Of a DNA stretch of 64,000 bases, positions 8,846-16,209 are shown piece by piece. Both the position numbers and the translations under genes were made by a program. This DNA is from Chitinophaga caseinilytica (GTDB taxonomy: Bacteria > Bacteroidota > Bacteroidia > Chitinophagales > Chitinophagaceae). Where the stretch lies: the NCBI RefSeq assembly GCF_038396765.1, contig NZ_CP150096.1:1905001-1969000 (forward strand), read 5' to 3'. The first letter of the stretch is position 1; each line of letters opens with the position of its first letter. The notes beneath the pieces were generated by a model, which made no database searches, had not been told where the DNA came from, and saw only the letters and a list, made by a program, of their open reading frames with translations.

Positions 8846-9730
8846 ATGTCTGGACAGCTTAAAGAAGTTCGCAACCGTATTAAATCCATCCAGTCTACCC
8901 AGCAGATCACCAAAGCCATGAAAATGGTGAGTGCTGCCAAGCTGCGCCGCGCGCAGGACGCCATCCTCCAGATGCGCCCCTACGCCGAGAAACTGCAGGA
9001 AATGCTGCAAAACATCGTCAGCAATACCGAGGGAGACATCGATATGGCACTCGCTGCCAACCGCCAGGTGGAAAAAGTCCTGATCGTGGTAATCTCCTCC
9101 GACCGCGGGCTTTGCGGAGCGTATAACTCCAACCTCATCAAGCTGGCCAAGCAAACCATCCGCGAAAAGTACGCCGCACAGTTCGCCAAAGGCCACGTGG
9201 AAGTGCTCCCCATCGGCAAAAAAGCCTGGGAACATTTCACCAAGAATGGCTACAAAGTGAACGAAAGCTTCTGGAACCTCTTCAGCCACCTCAGCTTCGA
9301 CGCCGTGAAAGCCGCTGCTGCCGTTGCCCTCGATGGTTTCGTGAAAGGCGAATACGATGCGGTAGACATCATCTACAGCGAATTCAAGAACGCCGCTACC
9401 CAACGCTATAAACTGGAACAATTCCTCCCCATCGCCAAGGTGGAAAACGAAGGGAACAAAGGCCGCAAGGCAGATTTCATCTACGAACCCGAAAAAGACG
9501 TGCTCGTAGCCGAACTGATGCCCAAAATCCTCAACACCCAGTTCTTCAAAGCCGTCCTCGACGCCCACGCTTCCGAGCATGGCGCGCGGATGACCGCGAT
9601 GGACAAGGCTACGGATAACGCCGGCGAACTGCTCCGCAACCTGAAGATCGAATACAACCGTGCACGTCAGGCCGCCATCACCACCGAGCTCACTGAGATC
9701 GTGTCTGGTGCCGCAGCACTGATGGGATGA
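8846..9730 (+). CDS. atpG: ATP synthase F1 gamma subunit
   Basis: The 294-residue gamma subunit of F1Fo ATP synthase, the rotating central stalk. The N-terminal helix SGQLKEVRNRIKSIQSTQQITKAMKMVSAAKLRRAQ and the C-terminal helix EIVSGAAALMG, which form the coiled-coil shaft, are intact, as is SSDRGLCGAYNSN. Length is typical. It is not next to atpA, atpH or atpD: the neighbours are a PfpI-like gene and scpB, and it has its own promoter and terminator. That isolation is unusual, since atpG usually follows atpA. Confidence 0.97.
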   Translation: MSGQLKEVRNRIKSIQSTQQITKAMKMVSAAKLRRAQDAILQMRPYAEKLQEMLQNIVSNTEGDIDMALAANRQVEKVLIVVISSDRGLCGAYNSNLIKLAKQTIREKYAAQFAKGHVEVLPIGKKAWEHFTKNGYKVNESFWNLFSHLSFDAVKAAAAVALDGFVKGEYDAVDIIYSEFKNAATQRYKLEQFLPIAKVENEGNKGRKADFIYEPEKDVLVAELMPKILNTQFFKAVLDAHASEHGARMTAMDKATDNAGELLRNLKIEYNRARQAAITTELTEIVSGAAALMG

Positions 9731-9776
9731 TGTTTTCAACAATTCATCCACAGCAACTTTTTTATATTTTATAAAG

Positions 9777-9814
9777 AATGTCAAAGGTCTTATTTTCGGC
9801 CTTTGACATTTTTA
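9777..9814 (+). terminator. Rho-independent terminator of atpG
   Basis: AATGTCAAAGG (9777-9787) pairs exactly with CCTTTGACATT (9800-9810), followed by a T-rich stretch. It lies 47 bases after the atpG stop and 23 bases before scpB. Confidence 0.85.
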
Positions 9815-9836
9815 TTTGACCTAAACCGTATTTCCC

Positions 9837-11108
9837 ATGGAGATCTCACAGCTCATTCCGCATGTCGAAGCCCTGATCTTTGCCGCCGACCGGCCCCTGC
9901 CAGCCGCTGACATCCTGGAGCTGCTCAACAACGCACTGGCCTTCCTCGAAGACCGCGCCACGCCCGAGCAGGTAGAAGCTGCCATTGAGGCCATCCAGGA
10001 AAAATACAGCTCCGAGTTTTACTCGTTCAGCGTTCGCCAAAGCGGTGGCGGCTACCAGTTCCTCACCAAAAGGGACTACTATCAAACCGTTGCGCAACTC
10101 AACGGCGAGAAATTCCTCAAACGGCTTTCCACCGCCGCCCTGGAAACCCTCGCCATCATCGCCTATAAACAACCCATCTCCAAAGGGGAAATCGAACATA
10201 TCCGCGGCGTCAGCACCGACTATTCCATCACCAAACTGCTGGAAAAGGAACTGATCATCATCTCCGGCCGTTCCGAAGATTTGCCCGGAAAACCGCTCCT
10301 GTACTCCACTTCCAAAGCGTTTATGGACTATTTCGGGCTCAATTCGCCCGCAGATCTGCCCAAGCTCAAGGAAGTGTTCGAAGAAGATTTCGTGCCGCCC
10401 ACGCAGCTCACGCTCGAAGCGGTCGATAACCTGGAAGTGGACGAAGAAACCTTGCCAGACGGGCATTTCGTAGTCACCGAAACCGGTGAGCTCACGGAAA
10501 CCACCACCGTTGTCATCGAAGACGAACCCTCCGAAGAAAACACCCCCGAAGCATCTACGGGCGTTGGCGACGGCGGTAACGGCGACGATCAAGACGATCC
10601 CCACGCTTCCGGCAACAGCGCCGGCGGCGACCCTGAAATGGCCGACAGCGGGGAAGATGACGAAGACGAGCTCGACGAAGACGGCGAAATCGAAGCTATG
10701 CTCGGCGACAAAGAAGACGAAGAGGAGCAGGACGAAGACGGAGATGATGATAATGACGATGAAGCCGGGGACGACGATCTCGACGAAGACGGCAAAATAG
10801 AAGCCATGCTCGGCGATCGTAAAGACAGTGAGGAGTCTGACGACGATGAGGATGATGAGGATGACGATGACGACGAAGAAGAAGATGATGATGAGGAGGA
10901 GGAGGAAGAAGAAGATGAGGAGGAAGAGGAAAATGAAGGCGACGACGACGAAGCCGCCGGCACTGTTCCCTTCGAAGACGATCCCTACGACGGCGACGAT
11001 GCCGAAAAGGCCGACGACGAAGAACAGGCGTTCGAAGATGCCGACGATAGCCTGAACGATGAAGAAGACGAAGAGGAGGATGAAGAGGGGAAAGATGATC
11101 GTAATTGA
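9837..11108 (+). CDS. scpB: SMC-ScpAB subunit ScpB with long acidic C-terminal tail
   Basis: Residues 1 to about 185 are a normal ScpB, the winged-helix kleisin-binding subunit of the bacterial condensin. Motifs are IPHVEALIFAADRPL, AALETLAIIAYKQPISKGEIEHIRGV and a second winged helix ending near LPGKPLLYSTSKAFMDYFGL. The protein then continues to 423 residues as a low-complexity Asp/Glu tail that makes up more than half its length. Inside the tail a module DEDG(E/K)IEAMLGD(K/R) occurs twice. The tail is encoded by long GAA/GAC/GAT runs. Standard ScpB proteins are about 190-260 residues. Confidence 0.93.
   Translation: MEISQLIPHVEALIFAADRPLPAADILELLNNALAFLEDRATPEQVEAAIEAIQEKYSSEFYSFSVRQSGGGYQFLTKRDYYQTVAQLNGEKFLKRLSTAALETLAIIAYKQPISKGEIEHIRGVSTDYSITKLLEKELIIISGRSEDLPGKPLLYSTSKAFMDYFGLNSPADLPKLKEVFEEDFVPPTQLTLEAVDNLEVDEETLPDGHFVVTETGELTETTTVVIEDEPSEENTPEASTGVGDGGNGDDQDDPHASGNSAGGDPEMADSGEDDEDELDEDGEIEAMLGDKEDEEEQDEDGDDDNDDEAGDDDLDEDGKIEAMLGDRKDSEESDDDEDDEDDDDDEEEDDDEEEEEEEDEEEEENEGDDDEAAGTVPFEDDPYDGDDAEKADDEEQAFEDADDSLNDEEDEEEDEEGKDDRN
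10673..10830 (+). repeat. Repeated acidic module in the ScpB tail
   Basis: Two copies of a module reading D-E-D-G-[EK]-I-E-A-M-L-G-D-[KR] lie in the scpB tail near 10673-10712 and 10781-10826, separated by a D/E-only spacer. The conserved hydrophobic IEAML core within an otherwise acidic tail suggests a short binding motif. Confidence 0.6.
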
Positions 11109-11161
11109 TAATCAGTTACTTGTGAGTTGAAATATTTCTACTCTCAAACGGAAAAAATTCC

Positions 11162-11169
11162 TATCTTTG
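11162..11169 (+). promoter_or_regulatory. -7 promoter element of the first Xre/RES pair
   Basis: TATCTTTG, a full match to TAnnTTTG, ends 21 bases before the antitoxin start codon. No clear -33 element at standard spacing. Confidence 0.7.
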
Positions 11170-11190
11170 TAAGGAACAAATGATTGACGT

Positions 11191-11634
11191 ATGCCTGCCA
11201 CAGCCATCGCACTACAAAAGGAAAAGTACTCCGTCTTGCACCGGTTCATGGGCCTGGAACTGGGGAACCTCTACAGGCTGGTAACATCCGCACACAAAGG
11301 CGTGAAAACCAAAGTGTTCTACGACTTTGCGGAAACCATCAAAATGCCGGAAAAAGAACTGGCAGGCATCATCAACCTGTCTGCCCGCACCATCAGCAAT
11401 TACAAGGAACAGCAAAAAGTGCTGGAACCCATTTATAGCGAGCACCTGCTCAAACTCATCGCCCTTTATGAAAAAGGCGAAACCATCTTCGGCACCGTCG
11501 ACGAATTCAGTTACTGGTTGAAAAAACCGTTCTGGGGCGCCCGCGAAACACCGATCGACTGGCTGGTAACGCCCGGCGGCGTAGACATTATCTCAGAAGA
11601 GCTCGACAAACTCGCCGAAGGTTACCCCGTTTAA
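11191..11634 (+). CDS. Xre/MbcA/ParS-type antitoxin of a RES system
   Basis: A 147-residue protein of the Xre/MbcA/ParS antitoxin family. The N-terminal half is helix-turn-helix-like (PEKELAGIINLSARTISNYKEQ); the C-terminal half is the DUF2384 toxin-binding domain, ending in TPGGVDIISEELDKLAEGYPV, which normally reaches into the toxin active site. It lies 17 bases before the RES toxin gene. Such antitoxins usually repress their own promoter. Confidence is high because both partners are present in the standard order. Confidence 0.9.
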   Translation: MPATAIALQKEKYSVLHRFMGLELGNLYRLVTSAHKGVKTKVFYDFAETIKMPEKELAGIINLSARTISNYKEQQKVLEPIYSEHLLKLIALYEKGETIFGTVDEFSYWLKKPFWGARETPIDWLVTPGGVDIISEELDKLAEGYPV

Positions 11635-11651
11635 CTATCCTACCCTTTTAC

Positions 11652-12122
11652 ATGCTGGTATTCCGCATCACCCATAAACAATACAGCCAGGAACTCTATG
11701 CCTCCGGCATCAAGGGCCGCTGGAACGGCGCCGGCCGCAAGGTTATTTATTGTGCCGAATCCATTTCCCTCGCTTTCCTGGAAAACATGATCCGCCGCCA
11801 GGGCGTGGGCTTCAACCAGGATTTCAAGATCATGATCATCGAAGTGCCCGATGGCCTGGAAATCTCCACCATCCAACCCGGACAACTGCACGCCAAATGG
11901 CGCGATTTCAAAGACTACAGCCACTGCCAGCCCCTGGGCAACAAATGGTTCGATGAAGGGAAAACGCCCGTCCTCAAGGTGCCCTCCGCCGTATTGCCCG
12001 AATCTTCCAACTACGTGCTCCACACCCTCCATCCGGAATTCCGCCGCATCCGGCTGATCGAGACCACCGAGCTCGTGCCCGACGAGCGCATCGAAGACAT
12101 CCTGAAGAAATATCCGCACTAA
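11652..12122 (+). CDS. RES-domain NAD+-degrading toxin
   Basis: A 156-residue RES-domain protein. RES toxins deplete NAD+ by phosphorolysis or hydrolysis. The expected active-site positions are all present: Arg in GRWNGAG, Tyr in VIYCAES, Glu in AFLENMI, Ser in VPSAV, and Asn in SSNYVLH followed by the HP motif. It forms a bicistronic operon with the antitoxin just upstream. Nothing suggests inactivation. Confidence 0.92.
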   Translation: MLVFRITHKQYSQELYASGIKGRWNGAGRKVIYCAESISLAFLENMIRRQGVGFNQDFKIMIIEVPDGLEISTIQPGQLHAKWRDFKDYSHCQPLGNKWFDEGKTPVLKVPSAVLPESSNYVLHTLHPEFRRIRLIETTELVPDERIEDILKKYPH

Positions 12123-12134
12123 CGCCCGTCTGCA

Positions 12135-12186
12135 ATTTCATCGCCGCTACGGTCATTTCATCGCCGATTCATGCACTTCATCGATT
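12135..12186. repeat. Three direct repeats at exact 20-base spacing upstream of the LytTR gene
   Basis: ATTTCATCGCCG begins at 12135 and 12155, and a variant ACTTCATCGATT begins at 12175. The start-to-start distance is exactly 20 bases each time, about two helical turns, so all three copies face the same side of DNA. LytTR-domain regulators bind direct repeats spaced about two turns apart. The copies sit upstream of the -7 box of the LytTR gene, the place expected for an activator or autoregulatory site. Confidence 0.75.
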
Positions 12187-12213
12187 TGTTCGTGCTGCTC
12201 AGGATGCACTTGC

Positions 12214-12221
12214 TACATTTG
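12214..12221 (+). promoter_or_regulatory. -7 promoter element of the LytTR gene
   Basis: TACATTTG matches TAnnTTTG and lies 33 bases before the start codon. The last 20-base-spaced repeat ends 28 bases upstream, near the -33 position. Confidence 0.6.
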
Positions 12222-12253
12222 GGGACAATCCATGCTTTTTAAATGTTCCCATC

Positions 12254-12733
12254 ATGAAAATTCTCATCAACGAAACAGAAACCATCGCAGCGCAGAAGCT
12301 GAAAGACATGATCTCCACCATTGACCCCGATGTGGAGATATTGCAGTTCAACAGCCAGATCGACATGCTGCTGTCTGGCCTGCGCACCCCGCAAACCGTT
12401 CAGCGATACCTCGTTCGCAGCGGCACCCGCCTCATTTCCGTAGCCATCCAGGACATCGCGTTCTTTTATATCCGCGACCGTATGGCCTGCATCCGCACCC
12501 ATCAGAATACGGACCACTTTATCGACAAAAGTCTGGACGACATTGCCAATGAGCTCGATCCGCACGACTTTTTCCGCCTCAACCGCCAGTGTATCGTGCA
12601 TTACCGCAGTATCCTGAAAGTGCAGGCCTGGTTCAACGGCAAGCTGAAAGTGCAGGTGAAGCCCGCGCTGGAGGAAGACGTAATCGTGTCTCGCCTGCGC
12701 GCCCCGGATTTCCGCAAATGGCTGGGCGAATAA
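12254..12733 (+). CDS. LytTR-domain DNA-binding regulator with shortened receiver
   Basis: A 159-residue protein. About residues 50-157 form a LytTR DNA-binding domain (RYLVRSGTRLISVAIQDIAFFYIRDRM, FFRLNRQCIVH, LKVQVKPALEEDVIVSRLRAPDFRKWL). Residues 1-45 (MKILINETETIAAQKLKDMI, then DPDVEILQFNS) resemble the beginning of a LytR/AlgR receiver, but the acidic pair is replaced (NETE instead of EDE-type), and the segment with the phosphorylated Asp and the later Thr/Lys positions is missing. It therefore looks like a response regulator that lost most of its receiver and should not be controlled by ordinary phosphorylation. No histidine kinase is nearby. Confidence 0.88.
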   Translation: MKILINETETIAAQKLKDMISTIDPDVEILQFNSQIDMLLSGLRTPQTVQRYLVRSGTRLISVAIQDIAFFYIRDRMACIRTHQNTDHFIDKSLDDIANELDPHDFFRLNRQCIVHYRSILKVQAWFNGKLKVQVKPALEEDVIVSRLRAPDFRKWLGE

Positions 12734-12829
12734 TAGCCACCACCGATGGATGTAACGTTTGATGACGGCAATAACCCCGGCCGGCGAAGCAATTTTCATA
12801 GCCAGACATCCACTGCATAACGCCCCATA

Positions 12830-12865
12830 AAAAAAGCGGTCCAGGCATTTGCCGGGACCGCTTTT
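12830..12865 (-). terminator. Bidirectional terminator next to the second DUF1080 gene
   Basis: AGCGGTCC (12835-12842) pairs with GGACCGCT (12855-12862). On the minus strand the stem is followed by T-rich sequence (A-run ending at 12835); on the plus strand by CTTTTC. It serves the minus-strand gene and possibly the LytTR gene. Confidence 0.8.
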
Positions 12866-12883
12866 CTATCTTTCGGAAGAAGA

Positions 12884-13492
12884 TCAGCTCTTCAGTTCTT
12901 TCACCTTGATGTTTTTCCAGCGCACCTTGATGCCGCCGCCGGAGTGGATCTGCAGGGCGATCTGGCCGGATTTGGCGCCGATCTTGTCGTCGTTCAGCGT
13001 GATCATTTCCGTACCGTTCAGCCAGGTGGTTACCTGGTTCCCTTTCACCACGATCTTCATCGTGTTCCATTCGCCCATTTTCAGTGCTTTGTCTTTTTCA
13101 GCAGCGGGCTGGATGAGCCAGCCGCGGCCGTAAGATTCGTAGATGCCGCCGCTGTGCTGGCCGGGAGGCGCTACTTCAGCCTGCCATCCAGCGATTTTGG
13201 TGCCTTCGAGGGAGGAGTGGAAGAAAACGCCGCTGTTGCCGTTGGCTTCCTGTTTAAATTCCACGGTCAGTTCGAAGTCTTTGAAAGTCTTATCGGTAGC
13301 GAGATATCCGTATTCTTTATCCGGGCCGCTTTCGCAGATCAGTTCCCCTTTTTCTACATACCATTTTTCCGTGCCATGGATCTTCCAGCCGTCGAGGTTC
13401 TTCCCGTTGAAGAGTTTCTGGGCTTTCTGCCCGAAAGCCGTTCCGGCGGAAAGGAGGGCGATGGCAGCCAGCGTCATCAATTTTGTTTTCAT
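12884..13492 (-). CDS. Secreted single-domain DUF1080 protein
   Basis: A 202-residue protein: signal peptide (MKTKLMTLAAIALLSAGTAFG) followed by one DUF1080 beta-sandwich domain. Motifs are KLFNGKNLDGWKIHG, GNSGVFFHSS, GGIYESYGRGWL, WNTMKIVVKGNQVTTWLNG and IKVRWKNIKVKEL. It is a shorter relative of the two-domain protein at 6502-7863. The family includes 3-keto-disaccharide hydrolases; the substrate is unknown. Monocistronic, with its own terminator. Confidence 0.9.
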   Translation of the reverse strand: MKTKLMTLAAIALLSAGTAFGQKAQKLFNGKNLDGWKIHGTEKWYVEKGELICESGPDKEYGYLATDKTFKDFELTVEFKQEANGNSGVFFHSSLEGTKIAGWQAEVAPPGQHSGGIYESYGRGWLIQPAAEKDKALKMGEWNTMKIVVKGNQVTTWLNGTEMITLNDDKIGAKSGQIALQIHSGGGIKVRWKNIKVKELKS

Positions 13493-13602
13493 GCTCCTGT
13501 AGTTTTTTTGTGGATGGGTAAGATAATTAAAAAAGTTTAAGAAGTGCCCCGGGAAATGGCGGGTGGGGAAATGCCGATTTGGGTGGAAGGGGAACGGAAA
13601 TG

Positions 13603-13630
13603 AAAAGGCCGCCCGGGAAGGCGGCCTTTT
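13603..13630 (-). terminator. Rho-independent terminator of rny
   Basis: AAAAGGCCGCC (13603-13613) and GGCGGCCTTTT (13620-13630) form a perfect stem with T4 on either strand. It lies 24 bases after the rny stop. Confidence 0.85.
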
Positions 13631-13653
13631 GCGAATATGGGAAGAATGCGGTA

Positions 13654-15213
13654 TTAGCGGGCTACGTTTACGGCGCGGCGCTCGCGGATCACGGTCACTT
13701 TGATCTGGCCGGGATACTGCATGTCGTTCTGGATCTTGTTGGCGATCTCGAAGCTGAGGCGGTCTGCATCGTTGTCGGTCACTTTTTCGCTTTCCACGAT
13801 TACGCGCAGTTCGCGGCCGGCCTGGATGGCGTAGGCTTTTTCAACGCCGTCGTAGCTCATGGCCAGGTTTTCGAGGTCTTTGATACGCTGGAGGTAGCTC
13901 TGCATGATCTCGCGGCGGGCACCGGGGCGGGCACCGGAGATGGCGTCGCAGGCCTGTACGATGGGGGAGATCACGTAGCTCATTTCCATCTCGTCGTGGT
14001 GAGCGCCGATAGCGTTCACGATGGCGGGATGTTCGCCGTATTTCTCGGCGAGTTTGGCGCCGAGGAGGGCGTGGCTCAGTTCGGATTCTTCATCGGGAAC
14101 TTTACCGATATCGTGCAGGAGACCGGCGCGTTTGGCGAGTTTGGGATTGAGGCCCAGTTCGGCGGCCATTACGGCGCAAAGGTTGGCGGTCTCTTTGGAG
14201 TGCATGAGGAGGTTCTGGCCGTAGGAAGAGCGGAAACGCATCTTGCCGACCATACGAACGAGTTCTTTGTGGAGGCCGTGGATACCGAGCTCGATCACGG
14301 TGCGCTCACCGATTTCCATTACCTGTTCTTCCAGCTGGCGTTTGGTTTTTTCTACCACTTCCTCGATACGGGCGGGGTGGATACGGCCGTCTTGCACGAG
14401 GCGCTGGAGGGAAAGCCGGGCGATTTCGCGGCGGAGCGGGTCGAAGGACGAGAGCACGATGGCTTCCGGGGTGTCGTCCACGATCAGGTCTACACCGGTA
14501 GCGGCTTCGATGGCGCGGATGTTACGGCCTTCGCGGCCGATGATCTGGCCTTTGATCTCATCGCTTTCGAGGTTGAAAACGGTGATGGCGTTTTCGATGG
14601 TTTGCTCGGCGGCGGTGCGCTGGATAGATTGTATGATGATCTTCTTGGCTTCCTTGTTGGCTTTCGTCTTGGCGTCTTCGATGATTTCCTGGATGTGGCT
14701 GAGGGCCTGGGTACGGGCTTCTTCCTTCAGGGATTCGACGAGCTGGTTGCGGGCTTCTTCCGCGGTGAGGCCGGCTACTTTTTCGAGACGGCGAATGTGC
14801 TCTTCCTGGTGTTTTTCCAGTTCGGAGCGCTTGATGTTCACGAGTTCGATCTGGCGGGCGAGATTTTCCTTGATCGCTTCATTTTCCGTTACCTGCTTCG
14901 TTAAGTTCTCGTTCTTCTGGTTCAGGCTCTGCTCTTTCTGCTTGATGCGGTTTTCGGATTCTGCGATCTTCTGGTTGCGCTGCATGACTTCTTTCTCATG
15001 CTCCGACTTCATCTGAATGTATTTCTCCTTGGCTTCGAGTAATTTATCTTTCTTGATATTCTCTGCATTCAGTTTTCCTTCTTCGATGATTCGGCTGGCT
15101 TTTTCCTCTGCTTCCTGGATCTTTATCTGGGTGTTTTTCGCGAAAATCAGTTTTCCTAGTATTATTCCAATAGCCAGGGCGACAACGCCGGCTACTATCA
15201 CCATTATGTCCAT
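13654..15213 (-). CDS. rny: Ribonuclease Y
   Basis: A 519-residue membrane-anchored endoribonuclease that initiates mRNA decay. Order of domains: N-terminal membrane segment ([18 protein letters not shown]), a long charged coiled coil to about residue 200, a KH domain ([21 protein letters not shown]), and an HD domain with the metal-binding [18 protein letters not shown] near residue 355 and GAHHDEME downstream. Length is normal for the family. It lies downstream of zapA on the minus strand with a 168-base gap. Confidence 0.97.
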   Translation of the reverse strand: MDIMVIVAGVVALAIGIILGKLIFAKNTQIKIQEAEEKASRIIEEGKLNAENIKKDKLLEAKEKYIQMKSEHEKEVMQRNQKIAESENRIKQKEQSLNQKNENLTKQVTENEAIKENLARQIELVNIKRSELEKHQEEHIRRLEKVAGLTAEEARNQLVESLKEEARTQALSHIQEIIEDAKTKANKEAKKIIIQSIQRTAAEQTIENAITVFNLESDEIKGQIIGREGRNIRAIEAATGVDLIVDDTPEAIVLSSFDPLRREIARLSLQRLVQDGRIHPARIEEVVEKTKRQLEEQVMEIGERTVIELGIHGLHKELVRMVGKMRFRSSYGQNLLMHSKETANLCAVMAAELGLNPKLAKRAGLLHDIGKVPDEESELSHALLGAKLAEKYGEHPAIVNAIGAHHDEMEMSYVISPIVQACDAISGARPGARREIMQSYLQRIKDLENLAMSYDGVEKAYAIQAGRELRVIVESEKVTDNDADRLSFEIANKIQNDMQYPGQIKVTVIRERRAVNVAR

Positions 15214-15380
15214 ATTTTGTTTTGTTTAATAAAAGTATTGTTTAGGTATATCAAAATACGACTTAGGCCCGTTTTTTCCAAACGGCCCAGCCGACCCGCG
15301 AAAATAAGTAAAAATTGTCAGGAACGCATCATGGGGCGTGATAATGAGTTATTTGCGAACGGGCGGGGTGGCGGTTCCCG

Positions 15381-15677
15381 TCATTTCAGCTGTTCATCCA
15401 GCAGATTGTCAAGATGTTGCAGTTTCTCCCTTAAAAACGGGGCGATATTGGCCTGGGCCTTCCCGCCGATGGTGGCCGGGTGGGTGGCGTACATGATGAG
15501 CGCCATGGCGATGTAGTCCTGGATGTCTTTGCCGGCGTAGGCAGCCTTGAACTCGACGATCTTCTCGTTCACTTCCTTCATCACCCTTCTTACGTCCTCT
15601 TCTTCGTCTTTCCGGATTTTTATCCTGTAGGTGCGGTCTGCTACGACTATATTAACGGGTATCAGTTGCGGTTCCAT
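15381..15677 (-). CDS. zapA: Cell division protein ZapA
   Basis: A 98-residue ZapA, which bundles FtsZ filaments at mid-cell. Evidence: N-terminal IPVNIVVADRTYRIKIRKDEEEDVRRVMKEVNEK followed by a C-terminal coiled coil ending KLQHLDNLLDEQLK. The ATG at 15677 was chosen because the longer frame adds an unlikely N-terminus that would overlap the promoter. A -7 box TACATTTG lies 16 bases upstream. In relatives the coiled-coil gene seen here at 17178 usually precedes zapA directly. Confidence 0.92.
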   Translation of the reverse strand: MEPQLIPVNIVVADRTYRIKIRKDEEEDVRRVMKEVNEKIVEFKAAYAGKDIQDYIAMALIMYATHPATIGGKAQANIAPFLREKLQHLDNLLDEQLK

Positions 15678-15693
15678 GTTGATGGTCTTTATA

Positions 15694-15701
15694 CAAATGT
15701 A
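15694..15701 (-). promoter_or_regulatory. -7 promoter element of zapA
   Basis: CAAATGTA on the plus strand reads TACATTTG on the minus strand, a full match to TAnnTTTG, 16 bases before the chosen zapA start. A TTTG lies 22 bases further upstream, slightly outside the usual spacing. Confidence 0.6.
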
Positions 15702-15755
15702 ACAAATGAACGGATTAACCATTCAAAAATGAAGATATGCTATTTGTGTGGTGAA

Positions 15756-15987
15756 ACCATTCGTGGTAGCGGGTTTTGGAGGGATCGCATGTTGGCAGGC
15801 GTTGTTGGGTGCGATAAAAATGTGTGAATATCATGTAAACGCGAGTCATTTTATAATCTGCTGAAACCATTGATGGTAAAGGGTTTTACATCGTTCGAAG
15901 ATAGGTTTTCAATACAGTAAAAGCAGCTTTCCCATCGCCCGTTCGAAAATGAAGTTATGCTATTGTTTTCGTGAAACCGTTCATGGT
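15756..15987. repeat. Three palindromes at exact 110-base intervals before the second toxin-antitoxin pair
   Basis: ACCATTCGTGGT (15756-15767), ACCATTGATGGT (15866-15877) and ACCGTTCATGGT (15976-15987) start exactly 110 bases apart. Each is preceded by TGAA. Copies 1 and 3 also share the flank ATGAAG(A/T)TATGCTATT about 20 bases upstream, and copies 1 and 2 share GGGTTTT downstream. This may be a decayed tandem duplication of a 110-base unit or a set of operator sites. The stretch 15702-16209 has no gene. Confidence 0.7.
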
Positions 15988-16100
15988 GGCCGCTTTCAGC
16001 TATCCACATGTTAATAAAAAAAGCGGAAAATTACGCAGTGAAAAAAGTTTCCCTCGGGCTTTATCAGTATAATGTTTGATGAAACTGCACAGCAGGTCGG

Positions 16101-16143
16101 TCATGAAACGAATATTATCATATTGATATTCATTGTTTCATGA
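16101..16143. promoter_or_regulatory. Long inverted repeat upstream of the second antitoxin gene
   Basis: TCATGAAAC (16101-16109) and GAATAT (16110-16115) are mirrored by ATATTC (16126-16131) and GTTTCATGA (16135-16143), giving an imperfect dyad with 6- and 9-base arms. It lies 67 bases before the antitoxin start, a likely autorepression operator. TATCTTCG, close to the -7 consensus, lies at 16201-16208. Confidence 0.5.
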
Positions 16144-16209
16144 AAATTGTACTTATTCTATGTAGTTTACGAATATCAACATTTTTTGGGAAATTAAACC
16201 TATCTTCGA

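Noticed and set aside
10589..10963. A poly-serine open frame on the minus strand
   Set aside because: It is the reverse complement of the GAA/GAC/GAT runs in the scpB tail and has no start context or conserved content.
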